From assembly GCF_024323335.1 (NCBI RefSeq), contig NC_066584.1, forward strand, positions 428,947,319 to 429,011,318: 64,000 nt of DNA. The letters run 5' to 3'. The DNA is from Lathyrus oleraceus. Its lineage: Eukaryota > Streptophyta > Magnoliopsida > Fabales > Fabaceae. Below, piece after piece: positions 23,185 to 35,240 of this stretch. How positions within the stretch are numbered: the stretch's first letter is position 1; every line of letters begins with the position of its first letter. Under the pieces are notes generated by a model that was given only the letters and a program-made list of their open reading frames with translations, did no database searches and was not told the origin of the DNA. A program made the position numbers and the translations under genes.

Positions 23185-24455
23185 TGTAGAAAAATTGCGA
23201 TCCAAAACGCAACGGAAATTAAAAAGTTTCCTTTAGTGATCCTTACGAATGGGCATGATCACTGATAGAAATCGTTACCTCCTGTGGCAATTAAAACCTT
23301 TGATGCAGATCTAAGGAGTGATCATGAGCGTCGAATGATGACAACACCTCTACTCAGTCCACACGAAGGAATTCCTTCAGTCTCAGAGCTGCTACAAATG
23401 AAGGCTTTGAGTGAGAGAGAAAAACAAAATTTTATCAAGTAAAATGATTTTACACAAAGGTTCTATTTATAGAACCACTTGTGTGGGCTGCAAGCTAAAA
23501 AGCTCACTTAAGTGTATGTGGCCCATATCTTATGGTATACCGAAAATCACTTAAGTGCGTGGTACCTTACCATATTTCGTATTCTACTTAAGTGCATCCT
23601 ACCTTACGGTGTTCTACAATTCACTTAAGTGCACCGTACCTTGCGGTGTTCCTTATTTACTATATCTCTCATCAATCTGTCCTTTTGTGAGTGACCCTGT
23701 AGGTTTTCGCGACATTGACAATTATATTAAATCACGTATTTAACATAATAAACAGTGAGTGATATCTAGCAACACATCATTGCTACCCAAGACACGAAAA
23801 TGTCATGTGATCTGACAAGGCATAGACTGTGTCATCCTTGTCCAGTTTAATATTGGACCCTTATACGTTTATCCTGTTACGCATGATGGGAAAATTCCAT
23901 CTAGGTCACTCATATCCCTTAACATGCTTCGTGGAGTACCCATCAACTGTCTTTATGCTCATCCAGTTACGGACAACGTTTGATCAACAATAAAACACTC
24001 GACTCTACATATAGGGTCCATAGTGGTTTCAGATCGAAGGTTGGTATACACCATTATCATCATGAGAATAACTTATGACACTTTGCATAACATTCTATGT
24101 AGTATGCTCATAACGGGTCAACCCAGTATAAATATTACTCATAATATTCATACCTGTGTTTAAGACTTGATAACTCCTTATCCATGATCCATGAGATGTG
24201 ATCATCAATCTATATACATAATAATCTTAATGCTTTAATGTTATCCCACTTCACAAAAAAACTCGACTACAGATACTTTAAGAATATTTTCCTTATGTTT
24301 AATGGGATCTCATGATTAAGTCACACTTGATACATTAAACGGACTAGTTATTCTAGGGACTTTATTAAACAAACATAATAAAAAAAGCCTTTTATTATTA
24401 ATAAATAATTCGATACAAGTACCAAAAGTATTGGCCTCTAGGGCTTACACCAACA
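23185..24455 (-). mobile_element. Solo LTR, copia-type, 1271 bp
   Basis: On the minus strand it begins TGTTGGTGTAAGCCC and ends TTTTTCTACA. It is flanked by GATTC on both sides and inserted in the Copia-2 pol linker. It contains no protein-coding domain. Its 3' part holds a TATA-like CTATAAATAG (plus-strand CTATTTATAG near 23464) and a leader rich in CTCTC, consistent with an LTR promoter. It was produced by LTR-LTR recombination of a full element; the family resembles a common legume copia LTR. Confidence 0.92.
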
Positions 24456-24460
24456 GATTC
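24456..24460. repeat. Target site duplication GATTC (right)
   Basis: Matches 23180-23184 exactly. Confidence 0.9.
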
Positions 24461-26110
24461 TTCTTCAGACTCTAAAATTTCTTCATAAGTTAACTAAGGT
24501 GTCAACACTGCACTAGAGTTAGATTGAGACTTGTTCTAATCCCACACTTCTGATTCTTTCGTAATGAGATCTTTGTTGTATTGAATTTTGTTTGTGACGG
24601 GATAATATAGCTTATAAGCACATGTATTATGGTATCCTACAAGCAACATGACGTTGCTTTTGTCATCCAACTTCCTTCTCTTAGCATCTGGAACATGTTT
24701 ATAACAAACAGAACCAAACATCCTTCAAATGGATCACACTTTTATTATCTCCAGTCCACTTCTCAAAAGGCACAATTTCTTTTAGCTTCTTAATTGAACA
24801 CCTATTGAGCACATATGTTACAGTGGCAACAACTTCTCCCCGCAAGGTGCGCAGGAGCTTTTTGTCCTTCACCATGCTCCTTGTCATATCAAGCAAAGTT
24901 ATGTTTCTTCTTTCAGTAAGACCATTGTGCTGAGGAGTGTATGAACCAGTAACCTCATGCTCAATTACATTTTCCTCATAGAACCTTCTGAATTCTGTAG
25001 AATTGTACTCACCTCTGCCATCAGTTTTCAGAATTTTCAGCTTCTGACCACTTTGTTTTTCAGCCTTCACCCTGAACATCTGAAACTCAACAAACACCTC
25101 ATGCTTGAACTTGATGAGTGTTACCCATCTCATTTTTATGAACTCATCCACAAATGACATAAAGTACTTGTTTCCTCCAAGTGAAGGTACTTCAAATGGT
25201 CCACATACATCATAATGTACTACTCCTAAAGCATGTTTTGCTCTTGGAGCCACTTCTGATGCAAATGGTAACCTAGGTTGCTTACCTTTCATCCATATCT
25301 CACATGAATTCTTAGGATTCATAATCTTAAGAATTCCATGTAAAGGATTCTTAGAACTCATATGTCCTAAAGCTTTTTTTGAAGTTCAGATGCCCCAATC
25401 TCTTATGCCACAACTCACTATCATCTTCAACACCTTCTGCACCAACACATTTAGTTTCAGTTGTTTCCACATTCACCGTGAATGTTCTGTTGCTTCCCTA
25501 TTTAGACTGCATAATCAGCTTCTGATTAGAATCATACAACTTTAAGAGATTGTCCTTCATAGTAAATGGAAAATCTTTCTCAATTAACTCATCTACACTC
25601 ATCAGATTGCTCTTCATGCCATGAACATACCAAACATCCTTGAACAGAACAATTTTTCCATTATTCACTATGACCTTGACATTTCCCATTCCTTCAGCAT
25701 TCAGATACTTATCATTAGCACATCTGATTTTTGTCCTCTTTCTAGAGTCAAAGATAACCCACCATTGTTTGTTTTCAATTAAATAATTTGAGCAGTCAGT
25801 GTCCATATATCTCCAGTCTACCAAATATCAACCATCATATTCAGAATCCATCAATAGCACAGGTTCATCATCAGACTCTCCTCTGGCTATATTTTCTTAT
25901 TCTTATTTCCTTTCCTTGTTTGACCAACAATCAGTAGCAAAGTGACCAAACTTTTTACAACAGTAACATTGAACCTTCTTCTTATCAAACTTCTCATTTC
26001 CTTTTTGATGTTTCTTCTCACCAGAGTTGGAGACTTCTGACTTCTAATAACCACCACGATGTCTCTTCTTGGCCTCTGACCAAACCAAAAGATGCTTTTA
26101 GAGCCTGCTA

Positions 26111-26230
26111 TGTAACACTATAGTTTTAATAAATTATTTTATTTTAACTTAATTATACTTTTTGTGTACTTATTTGATTATTGTGTGTGGATGGATAAAT
26201 GAATGTGTGTGTGTGTGTGTGTGCGTGTGT

Positions 26231-26319
<89 letters not shown>

Positions 26320-28853
26320 TTGTAGTAGGGTGTGGAGAGTAATTAGAGAAAGATAGAATAACTTAGAATTATTTTATTAATTGAAATAATATTTTGATTT
26401 TATTATTTAAATAATAATGCTTTAATTATTAAATGAAACAATATGAGTAGTCGCATTTTTAGTGAAATTAATTATTTTGCTATTAGAGATAAAATAGTAA
26501 GAATAAAGTAATTAAATATAGGAAATAAAAGAGGAAGGGTATTGTTGGGTTTTTGTGAGTAAGTGAGGATAGAAAGGTAAATCCAAAATTTAGGAGTTTT
26601 GTTATTATAAAAAGAAAGTTAGAGAGTTAGAGGATTTTTTTGCAGTAAGTGAATTGGAATAGTGAAAGAGTCAGGGCAAAGAGAAGAGTAAGAGAAGAGC
26701 TAACATAGAAGGAGAAGAGAACTAAGAACATAACCAATAATTATTGCTAGGAGAACAAGGTAAGGAGGGAGAATAACTTTCAATATGGCATATGCATGAG
26801 GGGTAGGGTAGAGGAGTCCTTAACCTCCAATAGGGTATTGGATTGTTAATGAAATTTTGAGTTTCTATGATATTATGATGTTGATTGGATGAATTGACAT
26901 GTATTTTCGTGTATAATTTGGTATGTGCTTACTGTTTTGAAATTATTAATATTTTCCACCATTGTCGAATGTTTGAAATTTTTGGGTTAACATATTTTCG
27001 AGGAAATTGAGAATTATATGTGTTAAATTTTTGTTTTAATCATTAGATAATTGTAGTACGTCAAATTCTGAGATCGGAGCTTTTTACGGAATCAAAATCG
27101 AAGATCCATAAGAGCTTATATGGTGGAAAACATAGAAAAATAAATTCAAGGTATTTATCCACGAATTTTGGGACTTAGCAACAAACTGACTGTGGGAAAA
27201 AACCCAGTTCTGGGCGACGTCAGTCAACCCTCATGACTTTAACAAAAAATATCATAACTTAAGATCCATGACTCTGTTGGGGGCGCGGTTCAAAGTGTTG
27301 AAAAGCTAACGCAAATTACTATCTCATGGTGATGACTTAAGAGGATGAATGTGCACTTAATGACGTGAATATACTATTTTATTTAAGGTGTAATGTTGGT
27401 GGTTGTGTTTCTAGCTGCTGAGTTGGGTTTTGTATGTTGTGTTATCGTGCGATTCATGTTAACTGCTGTTGGGCATGTTTTGGGTGACTTAAATTAATTA
27501 ATTGCATGATTACATTGGATTGTTGAGTGTTAATAATTGATTTAGAAAAGTTATTTAATTGTTATAATTAAATCGATAATTTCATTTGGTGATGTTATAT
27601 GATTAATGAAAGATGATGTTTTGTATGCATAAATTTGGTTGTATATGCTTGTATGTGAATATGCATAATTGTTGTTGTGGTGATGGTAGTTCGAAGGGGA
27701 AACTACGTTGTTGTATGTTATTTATGTTTTTATGTTGTTTATGGAATATTGTATGATTAATTGTTGTGATCATTATGTTTTCACAACGAGTTGATTAAAT
27801 TGATGTGTTGTTTGAAATGTAATTATGTTGAGATAAGTTATTAGCATGCTTGTGTTGCACTGTTGATTGATAATGTGCATTTTGTGATTTTGGTGTGATG
27901 TAATCCAGATAGGGAATTACTTGAGTTGTTAATGCATTTGTGTTAGGATCAGATAGAGGTCTTAACACATTGATTTGATGATATGATCATGCATTATAAG
28001 AGTTATGTCAAGAGGCAAGTTGCTAGTTTATAGAGGGGACTAATGGCTTGTCCCAATCTCAAAGAGGAGGCTTGGAGTCAGAGAGGGGGCTCATGGGTTC
28101 GTATAGGGGACTCAGTTCTTAAGTGAACCATTGTTGAGTTGGTACAACTTGCATAGAGTTACATTTTGAGTATGAGATGCATAATGAGACAAATGCATAT
28201 GATATTGATGTTGTATGTAATTGTTATGTGAATGAGTTGTGATTGATGAGTTAGTGTGAGAATGTAATTGATATACTATGATTTGAGATTGTGTAGATTA
28301 TGATATGTGTTGGTATCTTACCTTGCAGTATATGCCTGTTATTATTAAATGTGATTTCTCACCTCTTATATTTGAATGTTGCCTTTACATGGGCATGGTG
28401 CAGATACTTAAGAGTAGAGTCAATGATGTGATTGGAAGCTTGTTCCTAGAGTTATTTATTTAATTCCTTTAATTTAGATTTGGTTATGCTCTGATATGTA
28501 ACACTGGGGAGCGATTTCTTTGTTTTATGTTGAGATTTTTGAGAGACAATGTATGTTATCGTACTTTATGTTCGGGTGTAATAAACATTTAGAGAAGACT
28601 TACGAGTCGATGCATTTTAATTATGATATGATATTTATTATGAGATTTAAATTTATGTGTTTTAATTGAGTATTTATGCTTCGATGATACCCTAAGTGAA
28701 GGTGATCATACGATGACATGTGTTGCATGCTTATTTAAATTAAGTGTTACATGATCAACAACTATGTTTCGAGATGTGTAACATCCTATGTGTGAATGTT
28801 GTGAAAAATATCTGACTTAATTATAATTATGCATTGGGGAATATGGTTTTACA
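26111..28853 (+). mobile_element. Solo LTR, Ty3/gypsy (Tekay-like), 2743 bp
   Basis: Begins TGTAACACTATAG and ends GGTTTTACA, with TGCTA before and TGCTC after (4 of 5 match; the joined gag frame suggests one copy mutated). It shares phrases with the gypsy LTR at 3122: AGCTTTTTACGGAATC, TTATGCTCTGATA near the end, and a TGTAACAC start. It is a diverged relative without the palindrome array. It contains the GT/GA microsatellite at 26204-26313. Confidence 0.88.
26204..26313. repeat. (GT)n(GA)n microsatellite
   Basis: About 26 bp of GT repeat with one GC variant, then about 80 bp of GA repeat interrupted once by ACGAG. It lies inside the gypsy-type solo LTR. Confidence 0.95.
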
Positions 28854-29692
28854 TGCTCTAAATCTCTTTTAGAGTTTCTCTCAGTCTGACACAACTCTTG
28901 TGCCTCTAGACTGCTATGCTGCTCTTTAATTCTCATGGTACTAAGATCCTTAGAATGTTCAATTGCTACAACAATGTAATCAAATTGAGGAGTAAGTGAT
29001 CTAAGTACATTTTCATAATTACTTGTTCAGAGATAATCTCTCCACAAGATTTCATCTCATTTGTGATCAAAATCACTTTAGAGATGTAATTTGGTACCTT
29101 CTTATTGTTCTTCATGTTGAGATTCTCATACTGCTTATATAGAGACTGAAGCTTCACCTTCTTCACTGATACATCATCTCTATAGCAATGTATCAGTATG
29201 TCCCACACAACCTTCATTGTTGTTGAATCAACGATCTTCTCAAACACATTCACATTCACACACTGATGGATGTAGAACAAAGCTTTCTAACCCTTTTCCT
29301 CAACTCTCTATGTGTGTTCCTTTGTGCTTCAGTTGCATCTGCTGCAATAATTGTATAACCGTGATTTACGAGATCAATAACATCTTGAGCGCCAAACAAC
29401 ACACACATCTGAATCATCCATTGATTCTAATTCTTTCCATCAAAGACTGGAAGCTTTGTATACAAGCTACCGTTTCCATCGTTCATCTTCGATCTTGTGC
29501 AATAATTCACTCAGATCTCACCAAACACTCGTGTTTCCCAATCCTTCAGAATCAAGAAATATGATTCTATTACGATTTTGAACTTCAATTCACTATGAAT
29601 TTCATAACCGAAATCAATCACACGCATCTCACGTTCACTCGTGTTTCTCTTGGTGTTTTTTGTGGATCCAAACCGGAGCCCTAAATACGAAT

Positions 29693-29917
29693 TATTGGTG
29701 CACAAGAAGGAAGAAGATGAATATGATGAATATGGAAGAGAGAGAATGTAAATTTGTAACTACCTTTCTTTGATAAGAAATTTTGTTACAATGAAAAGAT
29801 TCTTACTCTAACTGAACTGCAAGTACAATATATATACACATTCAAGCTAAATGAAAGTCAAATACACACCAAATTAAATCTATCTTAAATGTGAATTTGG
29901 ATTATACTTTAACAACA
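29693..29917 (-). repeat. Copia-2 5' LTR
   Basis: Homologous to 21121-21343. The right edge is uncertain by three to six bases because of an ACA repeat. The sequence on the gag side does not resemble a tRNA-Met primer site. Confidence 0.85.
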
Positions 29918-29920
29918 ACA

Positions 29921-30511
29921 AACATATACCATAATTGCTTCGGAGATTTCAGAGAATTAAGCATGCCCTCATATTTGTCATCCATAAACCTAAAGGGTGA
30001 TTTAATCCTTTAGGTTTATATTTTAACCACCTCCATGACAAACTTTTGACTTCTTCCATTAAGGAATCTGGGTGCAGATAAAGGTTTATGAAGATATTGT
30101 TGTTTCTTGCCTTCCAAATCTTTCAAGAAGTTACATGCCAAATGCAAGAAATAAGTTTGTCTAACGATGCATTAATATTAAGGGTACTTGCAAAATTAAC
30201 AAAGAGGTCTGCAACTTCTACACGGATGTTAGATGAAATTCTAAGCCATTGAAATATGCGGAACCAAACATAATTAGAGAAATTGCAACTGTAAAAAATA
30301 TGATTAGTCGATTCTACTTCAATGCATCCAAAAATGAATCTTGAAATATCCACCCTTAACACTCCTCTACTGGATAGGTTCTCTTAGTTTGGAGTATGTT
30401 TTACAAAAGCCTCCAAATGAAAATAGAAACATTTTTAGGGATGATTCCATTCTAGACTAGTCTATTATGATGAAACTGACCCAAATTCCTATCCTCATCA
30501 ATAACAATGAT
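29921..30511 (-). pseudogene. LINE reverse-transcriptase C-terminal fragment with zf-RVT domain
   Basis: The minus strand encodes GIIPKNVSIFIWRLL, then a shifted frame with CIEVESTNHIFYSCNFSNYV, then WFRIFQWLRI. This is the zinc-binding zf-RVT region found downstream of plant LINE reverse transcriptases (residues ESTNHIFYSC...VW). Several stops and frame changes mark it as a relic. Copia-2 cuts its 3' side and Copia-3 borders its 5' side. Confidence 0.8.
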
Positions 30512-31157
30512 GAATTGTTCAAGAGATTAAGAACAATGATGAATGTAGATAACTTAGATACAATGAATTAGGTGGTGTGTTGAATATGTAATTCTTTGTG
30601 TTAAATTCGAAATAATGTGTCTGTATTCAACGAATGTTGAAATTAGTTTGTGTCGAACAAGGTTTGTATTTTCTATATTTGACTGAAAGTCAAATATAGC
30701 CTGTCGAAGCATGTATGTGTCGGAGGAGTCGACAATGTCGAAATAGTTAACTTAGCTTAGTTTTAGATGAGTTAGTTATTTTATTATTACTTGGAGTGCA
30801 AGTAACCTCATCTATAAATAGAGATGAGCTTTATTTCATTTGTAATAAAGTGTAAGAAAACATAGTGTAGTTTCTAAAATCACAGTTGTGATTAACACAT
30901 TCTAGCAAACACTTTGAGTGCAGTTTGCACAACAACATTACATTCTTCTTCTTCGTCCAAAATTTTTCTTTTCTCTTACTTTCAATTGCTTTGTTTCTTC
31001 TTTCAATTCTCCTTGTACCATAGAATCATCTTACAATCAATGAGTGATTGTTTCATCTGAATAAAGGGTGAAGAACAAGAAACGTGATCAATATAAAAAT
31101 TGATTTTTGTTCATCAAAATCGATTCGGTTAACTTCAAAGTTGAAGTTTTCCCAACA
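30512..31157 (+). mobile_element. Copia-3 remnant: RNase H tail plus 3' LTR
   Basis: 30512-30571 encodes a pol tail, DELFKRLRTMMNVDNLDTMN, then a stop, resembling the end of Copia-1 pol. A purine-rich AATTAGGTGGTG follows, and the LTR runs from TGTTGAATATG (30578) to CCCAACA (31157), with a TATA box TCTATAAATAG at 30811 and AATAAAG near 30846. The 5' part of the element is absent. Confidence 0.7.
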
Positions 31158-32065
31158 CCTTTAAAAATATCTCGTCCTACGCAACTCATGTTTGGGAGAT
31201 GTTTGTTATCTGATTTTCCAATTCAACCCTTAAAAGCATATCTCCACGCGACTCATGCTTAGGAGACATTGTATCTTTATGCCTATGTTGGAAGTAGCGG
31301 GTCTCCAATGGTTTATCAGAAATCTGATCCAATGACAAATGTCTAACTTTGATTTATTGAATTATCGACCTAGACTATTGATAGTTCGACTCAAATCAAT
31401 TAGTATTCAACTGAATTAATGAAGTGTCTATTCCAGATTAATTATAGATCCTCCCTAAATAATATGCGTATAAGATGAGATAGAAGAGCACTTCGGCTCA
31501 TCCAGCCCAAAATTAACATAAGCACATATTACGTTGATGTATAGATCTTAATGAGTTTTTAATACTTAGGGCATTGGAAGAATTTACTAGTCATCGCTGC
31601 TAGATTTACATTAGTGTATTTTTCTCATATATTTAGCCTCCACCGTGGTTTGGAGTACAATAACTAGCCTCTGCATGTACTTGATGGCAAGTATACTTAA
31701 AACATTATTACGTTGATGTATTTATGTAGCCTCCACGTCAATTGTTTCTTTTTTATAATGTACCATAAAAGTTTACAAAAATATCAATGCATGTGTACAA
31801 GTAGATAGTCAAGATATAAAATTTCTTATTAGCCCTTAAACTACATATTTAAAGGTTATTATAGGTTAATTAAGTTGGCCTTAGAAGTAATTGATTTTGA
31901 ATAGTATTAATGGACTAGCTTTTGTCCTCTAAAATATTTTGGAAATATCTCTGAATTAATTGATGTTTTAAATAAGATGTGCCTTCGAAATCTGATATGT
32001 ATTTTGAATTTTTTATAGAATGTTTTCCATCCTAAAAGATAAGGTAAAAAATTTCCTAAAAATAT
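31158..32065. other. Unassigned AT-rich sequence
   Basis: No gene is seen. Two imperfect copies of a 30-bp phrase (ACGCAACTCATGTTTGGGAGA and ACGCGACTCATGCTTAGGAGA) lie near 31178 and 31237. Confidence 0.4.
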
Positions 32066-32460
32066 TGTTAGCAAAAAATAAAAAATATTTATTAAGTAAA
32101 ATATTATAAATTTTACCTTATCAATATTTTTATTGATATATAACGTATTGCAATGAAAAATTGTTTAGATAATTAATTTTTTATTTTACATATTAAAATT
32201 ATTTAATTTAAATTAATTTAAGTAATCATTAAACTATTTTAGTAATATTTTGAATAATAACGAGATTAAATAAACGATAAATATATTTATAGAAAAACTC
32301 ACGAATTGTATTGTCTTGTTGTGACCCTTATATAAAAAAAAATTATTTACAAAGATTTTATTTTGAGATATGTGAAACCGGATATATATTAGGATTAAAA
32401 GAAGAAAATTGTGTTATATTAATAAAAAAACCACAAATATGTTAATTTAATTTAGAATAT
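32066..32460. repeat. AT-rich block, copy A of a local direct repeat
   Basis: Aligns by eye with 32528-32912: AGAAAATATTTATTAARTAA, TAGATAATTAATTTT, TTGTGACCCTTATATAAAA, GGATATATATTAGGATTAAA and GAAAATTGTGTTAT occur in the same order. Confidence 0.75.
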
Positions 32461-32527
32461 GTTGAAATTCCACTAATATGTTAAAACATAATGGCAGTCT
32501 TATACTAATAAAAAACTGTTTGTAGAA

Positions 32528-32912
32528 AATAGAAAATATTTATTAAATAAAATATTATAAAATTTAATAAATTTGACCTTACTAATATTTTTTATCGATG
32601 TACAATTTATTACAATAAAAAAATGGTTAGATAATTAATTTTGTATTTTAAATATTAAAATTAATTAATTTAAGTAATTATTAAACTATTTTACTAATAT
32701 TTTGTAATAAATAGAATAAATAAATAATAACTATATTTATAGAAAAAAAATACCAATTGTATTGTCGTGACCCTTATATAAAAAATTAAATTTATTTAAA
32801 AAGGTTTTATTTAGAGATATGCGGGAGAAACTGGATATATATTAGGATTAAAGAAGAAAATTGTGTTATTTTAATATAAAAAATTTCACTAATATGCTAA
32901 TTTAATTTAGAA
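32528..32912. repeat. AT-rich block, copy B of a local direct repeat
   Basis: Second copy of 32066-32460. It is diverged by many substitutions and small indels, so the duplication is old. Confidence 0.75.
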
Positions 32913-33908
32913 AACAATCAGACACGTATATCTGTCGTTTATGTTGTTCGACAATCGTGGTCGAGGCGTGTGAATAAAAAAGTGTGTGGGAAGTGCGTTG
33001 AATAATATTCTTATGATATTGTGCAGAATCGTGTTTCCACCACACAAGAATGTCAAAATTAGGATTCCTCTTAACACACTTACTAAAGTAAAAACCTCCA
33101 AACTCATTTTGTTGATCAATCAAATCTTGTTCCTCTAAATATTACTCAAAAGCATCTACTCTAACCATTAATGAAGGACGACTATCATCTATTTCTTTAT
33201 TGGTAACATTGTTTTCACCGCTACCAAAAGACAGTCTATTATACTATGCATTTTACACTATAATCAAAAATCAACATCAACTTTCATTCTTATGATAAAA
33301 CAATTAATTCTAACTCATGTAGTATGAAAATGATGCATTACTACTTAAAATAAAATAGACATGCATTAATACAAGTGTCTACTATTGCTTCAGAAAGGGC
33401 TTTCAATACAAGAGGGAGAGTCTTAAAAACTTATAGGAGCTCCCTAAAATATGAAATGTCATAGGCATTAGAGTCATTAATATTCATCCATAGTTAGTTA
33501 AAGTTGTATTTTACCTATTTCAAATATTTGAATCTCACGAAAGATTTTGAGCTTTTTGAAGATACTATCACAGATAAAATTATTACTTTATGTTGAATAA
33601 ATAAGATGTTGTACGATTATATCTTTTTAAAAAATATTTTATCTCAGTATTTTAGAGTTTAAAGAAATGTCTTCTACAACAAGAGGAGGATCTTTACGAT
33701 CTCAACGACAACTTTCTGGTTATACTTGAAAAATATGGAGATATATTTACTTTATTAATTTGATTTACTTATTACTCTATTCTTTTTTAAAACTTAATCT
33801 TTCTCTTGTTTAATTTTTCAGTTCAATTATGTTTTTTAAATTATATGTGACCTATATTTTACCACTACTCAATGGCCAATTGTCTTTTCCACTAACAGTG
33901 CATAATAA

Positions 33909-33914
<6 letters not shown>
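32913..33914. other. Spacer; left part homologous to 38010-38200
   Basis: GTGTGGGAAGTGCGTTGAATAAT (near 32983) recurs at about 38119. No coding region is supported. The rest shows no recognised element. Confidence 0.45.

Positions 33915-33979
<65 letters not shown>
33915..33979. repeat. (AT)n microsatellite
   Basis: About 30 uninterrupted AT repeats. Confidence 0.95.
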
Positions 33980-33984
<5 letters not shown>

Positions 33985-34584
33985 GCAGTGTCAGTTGGAT
34001 CAATATACTGGATGATGAGATACTTAAATATGCTAAAGAATTTTATCCAAAAGGTGTTTATTCTATCTACGGTGTAAATGAAAAGGATACATAAGGATCG
34101 AGTTCTGATTTTGAGCTTGCATAGTGATTTTTGCTTCTATGTTAAAGGTATGTCATCGAACTTAATTCAGATACAACTATGTTTAATATTTGTTTTTTAT
34201 TTCTTGATGTTGTTGAAGAGTGCACATTTCTCCTTTGATTGTTGCGCATTTGTTTACTCATTCTAGAATATGTATAAAAATAGTATTGTGGAATTGCTTT
34301 TGTTCGTTCTGTCTGGTATATGAGCTTTTTTTGCTTTCACTCAAGTCATATCTCACTAGGAGGGTTTAGCTACATTGATCAAATGCCACCATTAGACTAT
34401 ATAAAAACTAATTAATTAATTCATATGTGTTGGTTTCTCATATAGTTTTCTTTGGTATAAACAATCACCAAGGATTAACACATTCATACCAATCTACTGT
34501 GTTGGTATAAAACAAAAAAAAATGACATATTGAAGGTAAACTTTATGAATATTGTTGTCATTCTGAATGCATATATGATTGCAG
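33980..34584. other. Spacer upstream of the kinase exon
   Basis: 33985-34090 could be another exon-like fragment (frame DDEILKYAKEFYPKGVYSIY), but no family is recognised. The stretch ends in a credible 3' splice site, ATTGCAG at 34578-34584. Confidence 0.3.
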
Positions 34585-34768
34585 AGTATTTTGTTTTTCA
34601 TCATGTGCATGAAAGTCTATCACAAGAAGAGATTAAAGGTCTTAAGGAAATGTTTGCAAAGATGGACACTGATGGTAGTGGTACCATCACCTATGAAGAA
34701 TTGAAGGCAAGCTTGGCTCGATTTAGATAAAGATTGTTCAAGACGAAGTTAAGCAACTTATGGAAGCT
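34585..34768 (+). pseudogene. Isolated exon of a calcium-dependent protein kinase (CDPK)
   Basis: A 184-bp block bounded by an AG acceptor (34584) and a GTAAGT donor (34769). It encodes [20 protein letters not shown], then [18 protein letters not shown], the junction and first EF-hand of plant CDPKs with a complete DxDxSG calcium loop. An in-frame TAG at 34728 and a frame change before KLSNL/VKQLMEA-like sequence break it. No kinase domain or other EF-hands are found nearby. It is a relic of a gene or a fragment captured by a transposon. Confidence 0.85.
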
Positions 34769-34899
34769 GTAAGTCGTTACAAATCCATTACAAAAGCATA
34801 ACTAGTTGAACACATGACTCTTATCTTAAACTCAATACGAATTTTCTTTTCATGTATAATGTTTCACTATTATAAAATATACATTTTGCCATACTAAAT

Positions 34900-35240
34900 T
34901 GCAACGGCCTGTTTGTTAACCGTGGTAATACCTCAATTGTGGACGCACTTTTTTTATTTTTATTTAGAAAAATACACTGTACCACGGTCAAACTAATAAA
35001 CTGTGATTATAGATTTATGAAGTGATAGGGTTCGAATCTCAGCTCAAACAATTTTCTACTTTTTTTGTTACAATTGATGTTGTCCTTATAATTATAATAT
35101 ATAAAATAAAATTGAAATACCTATCACCACGGTTGATAGTGAGACCCATTGTGAAAGTCATTACATTTCATCATATTGTTTTCAAACAACCGTGGTGAAA
35201 TTGTTTACTTATTTATAATATAAGCGAATTAGATCTAGCT
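34900..35240. repeat. Segment with ACCGTGGT/ACCACGGT motif pairs
   Basis: TTAACCGTGGTAA (near 34917), GTACCACGGTCAAAC (34978), CACCACGGTTGATAG (35126) and CAACCGTGGTGAAATTG (35188) occur in both orientations within 300 bp. This layout resembles CACTA-type subterminal repeats. No terminal inverted repeat was fixed. Confidence 0.5.

Larger units (their letters stand above)
21441..29486 (-). pseudogene. Copia-2 gag-pol polyprotein, degraded and twice interrupted
   Basis: Gag starts at ATG 29486 (MNDGNGSLYTKLPVFDGKN, then a stop) and continues to 28854, where a solo LTR interrupts it. It resumes at 26105 with an intact knuckle CYCCKKFGHFATDC near 25915-25965. Protease at 25498-25824 has DTD in place of the usual DTG or DSG. 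The integrase at 24536-25361 keeps the Asp of HYDVCGP, the Asp of KTDGRGEY and the Glu of LTERRN. The second solo LTR sits in the integrase-RT linker. RT runs from about 22850 to 22020 with YVDD near 22310, and RNase H from about 22019 to 21441. Stops and frameshifts are scattered through gag and the RT N-terminus. Confidence 0.88.
21121..29917 (-). mobile_element. Copia-2 retrotransposon carrying two solo-LTR insertions
   Basis: Bounded by LTRs of about 225 bp at 21121-21343 and 29693-29917, which share ATGAAAAGATTCTTA and CCACCAAATTAAATC-type phrases. Inside, on the minus strand, are gag, PR, IN, RT and RNase H in copia order. Subtracting the solo LTRs at 23185-24455 and 26111-28853 leaves an element of about 4.8 kb, a normal copia size. 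It interrupts LINE-like sequence. Confidence 0.88.

Noticed and set aside
29217..29564. 115-residue plus-strand frame
   Set aside because: It is the shadow of the Copia-2 gag on the opposite strand.
34585..34768. Functional CDPK gene
   Set aside because: No kinase domain or remaining EF-hands on either strand nearby, and the exon has an in-frame stop.
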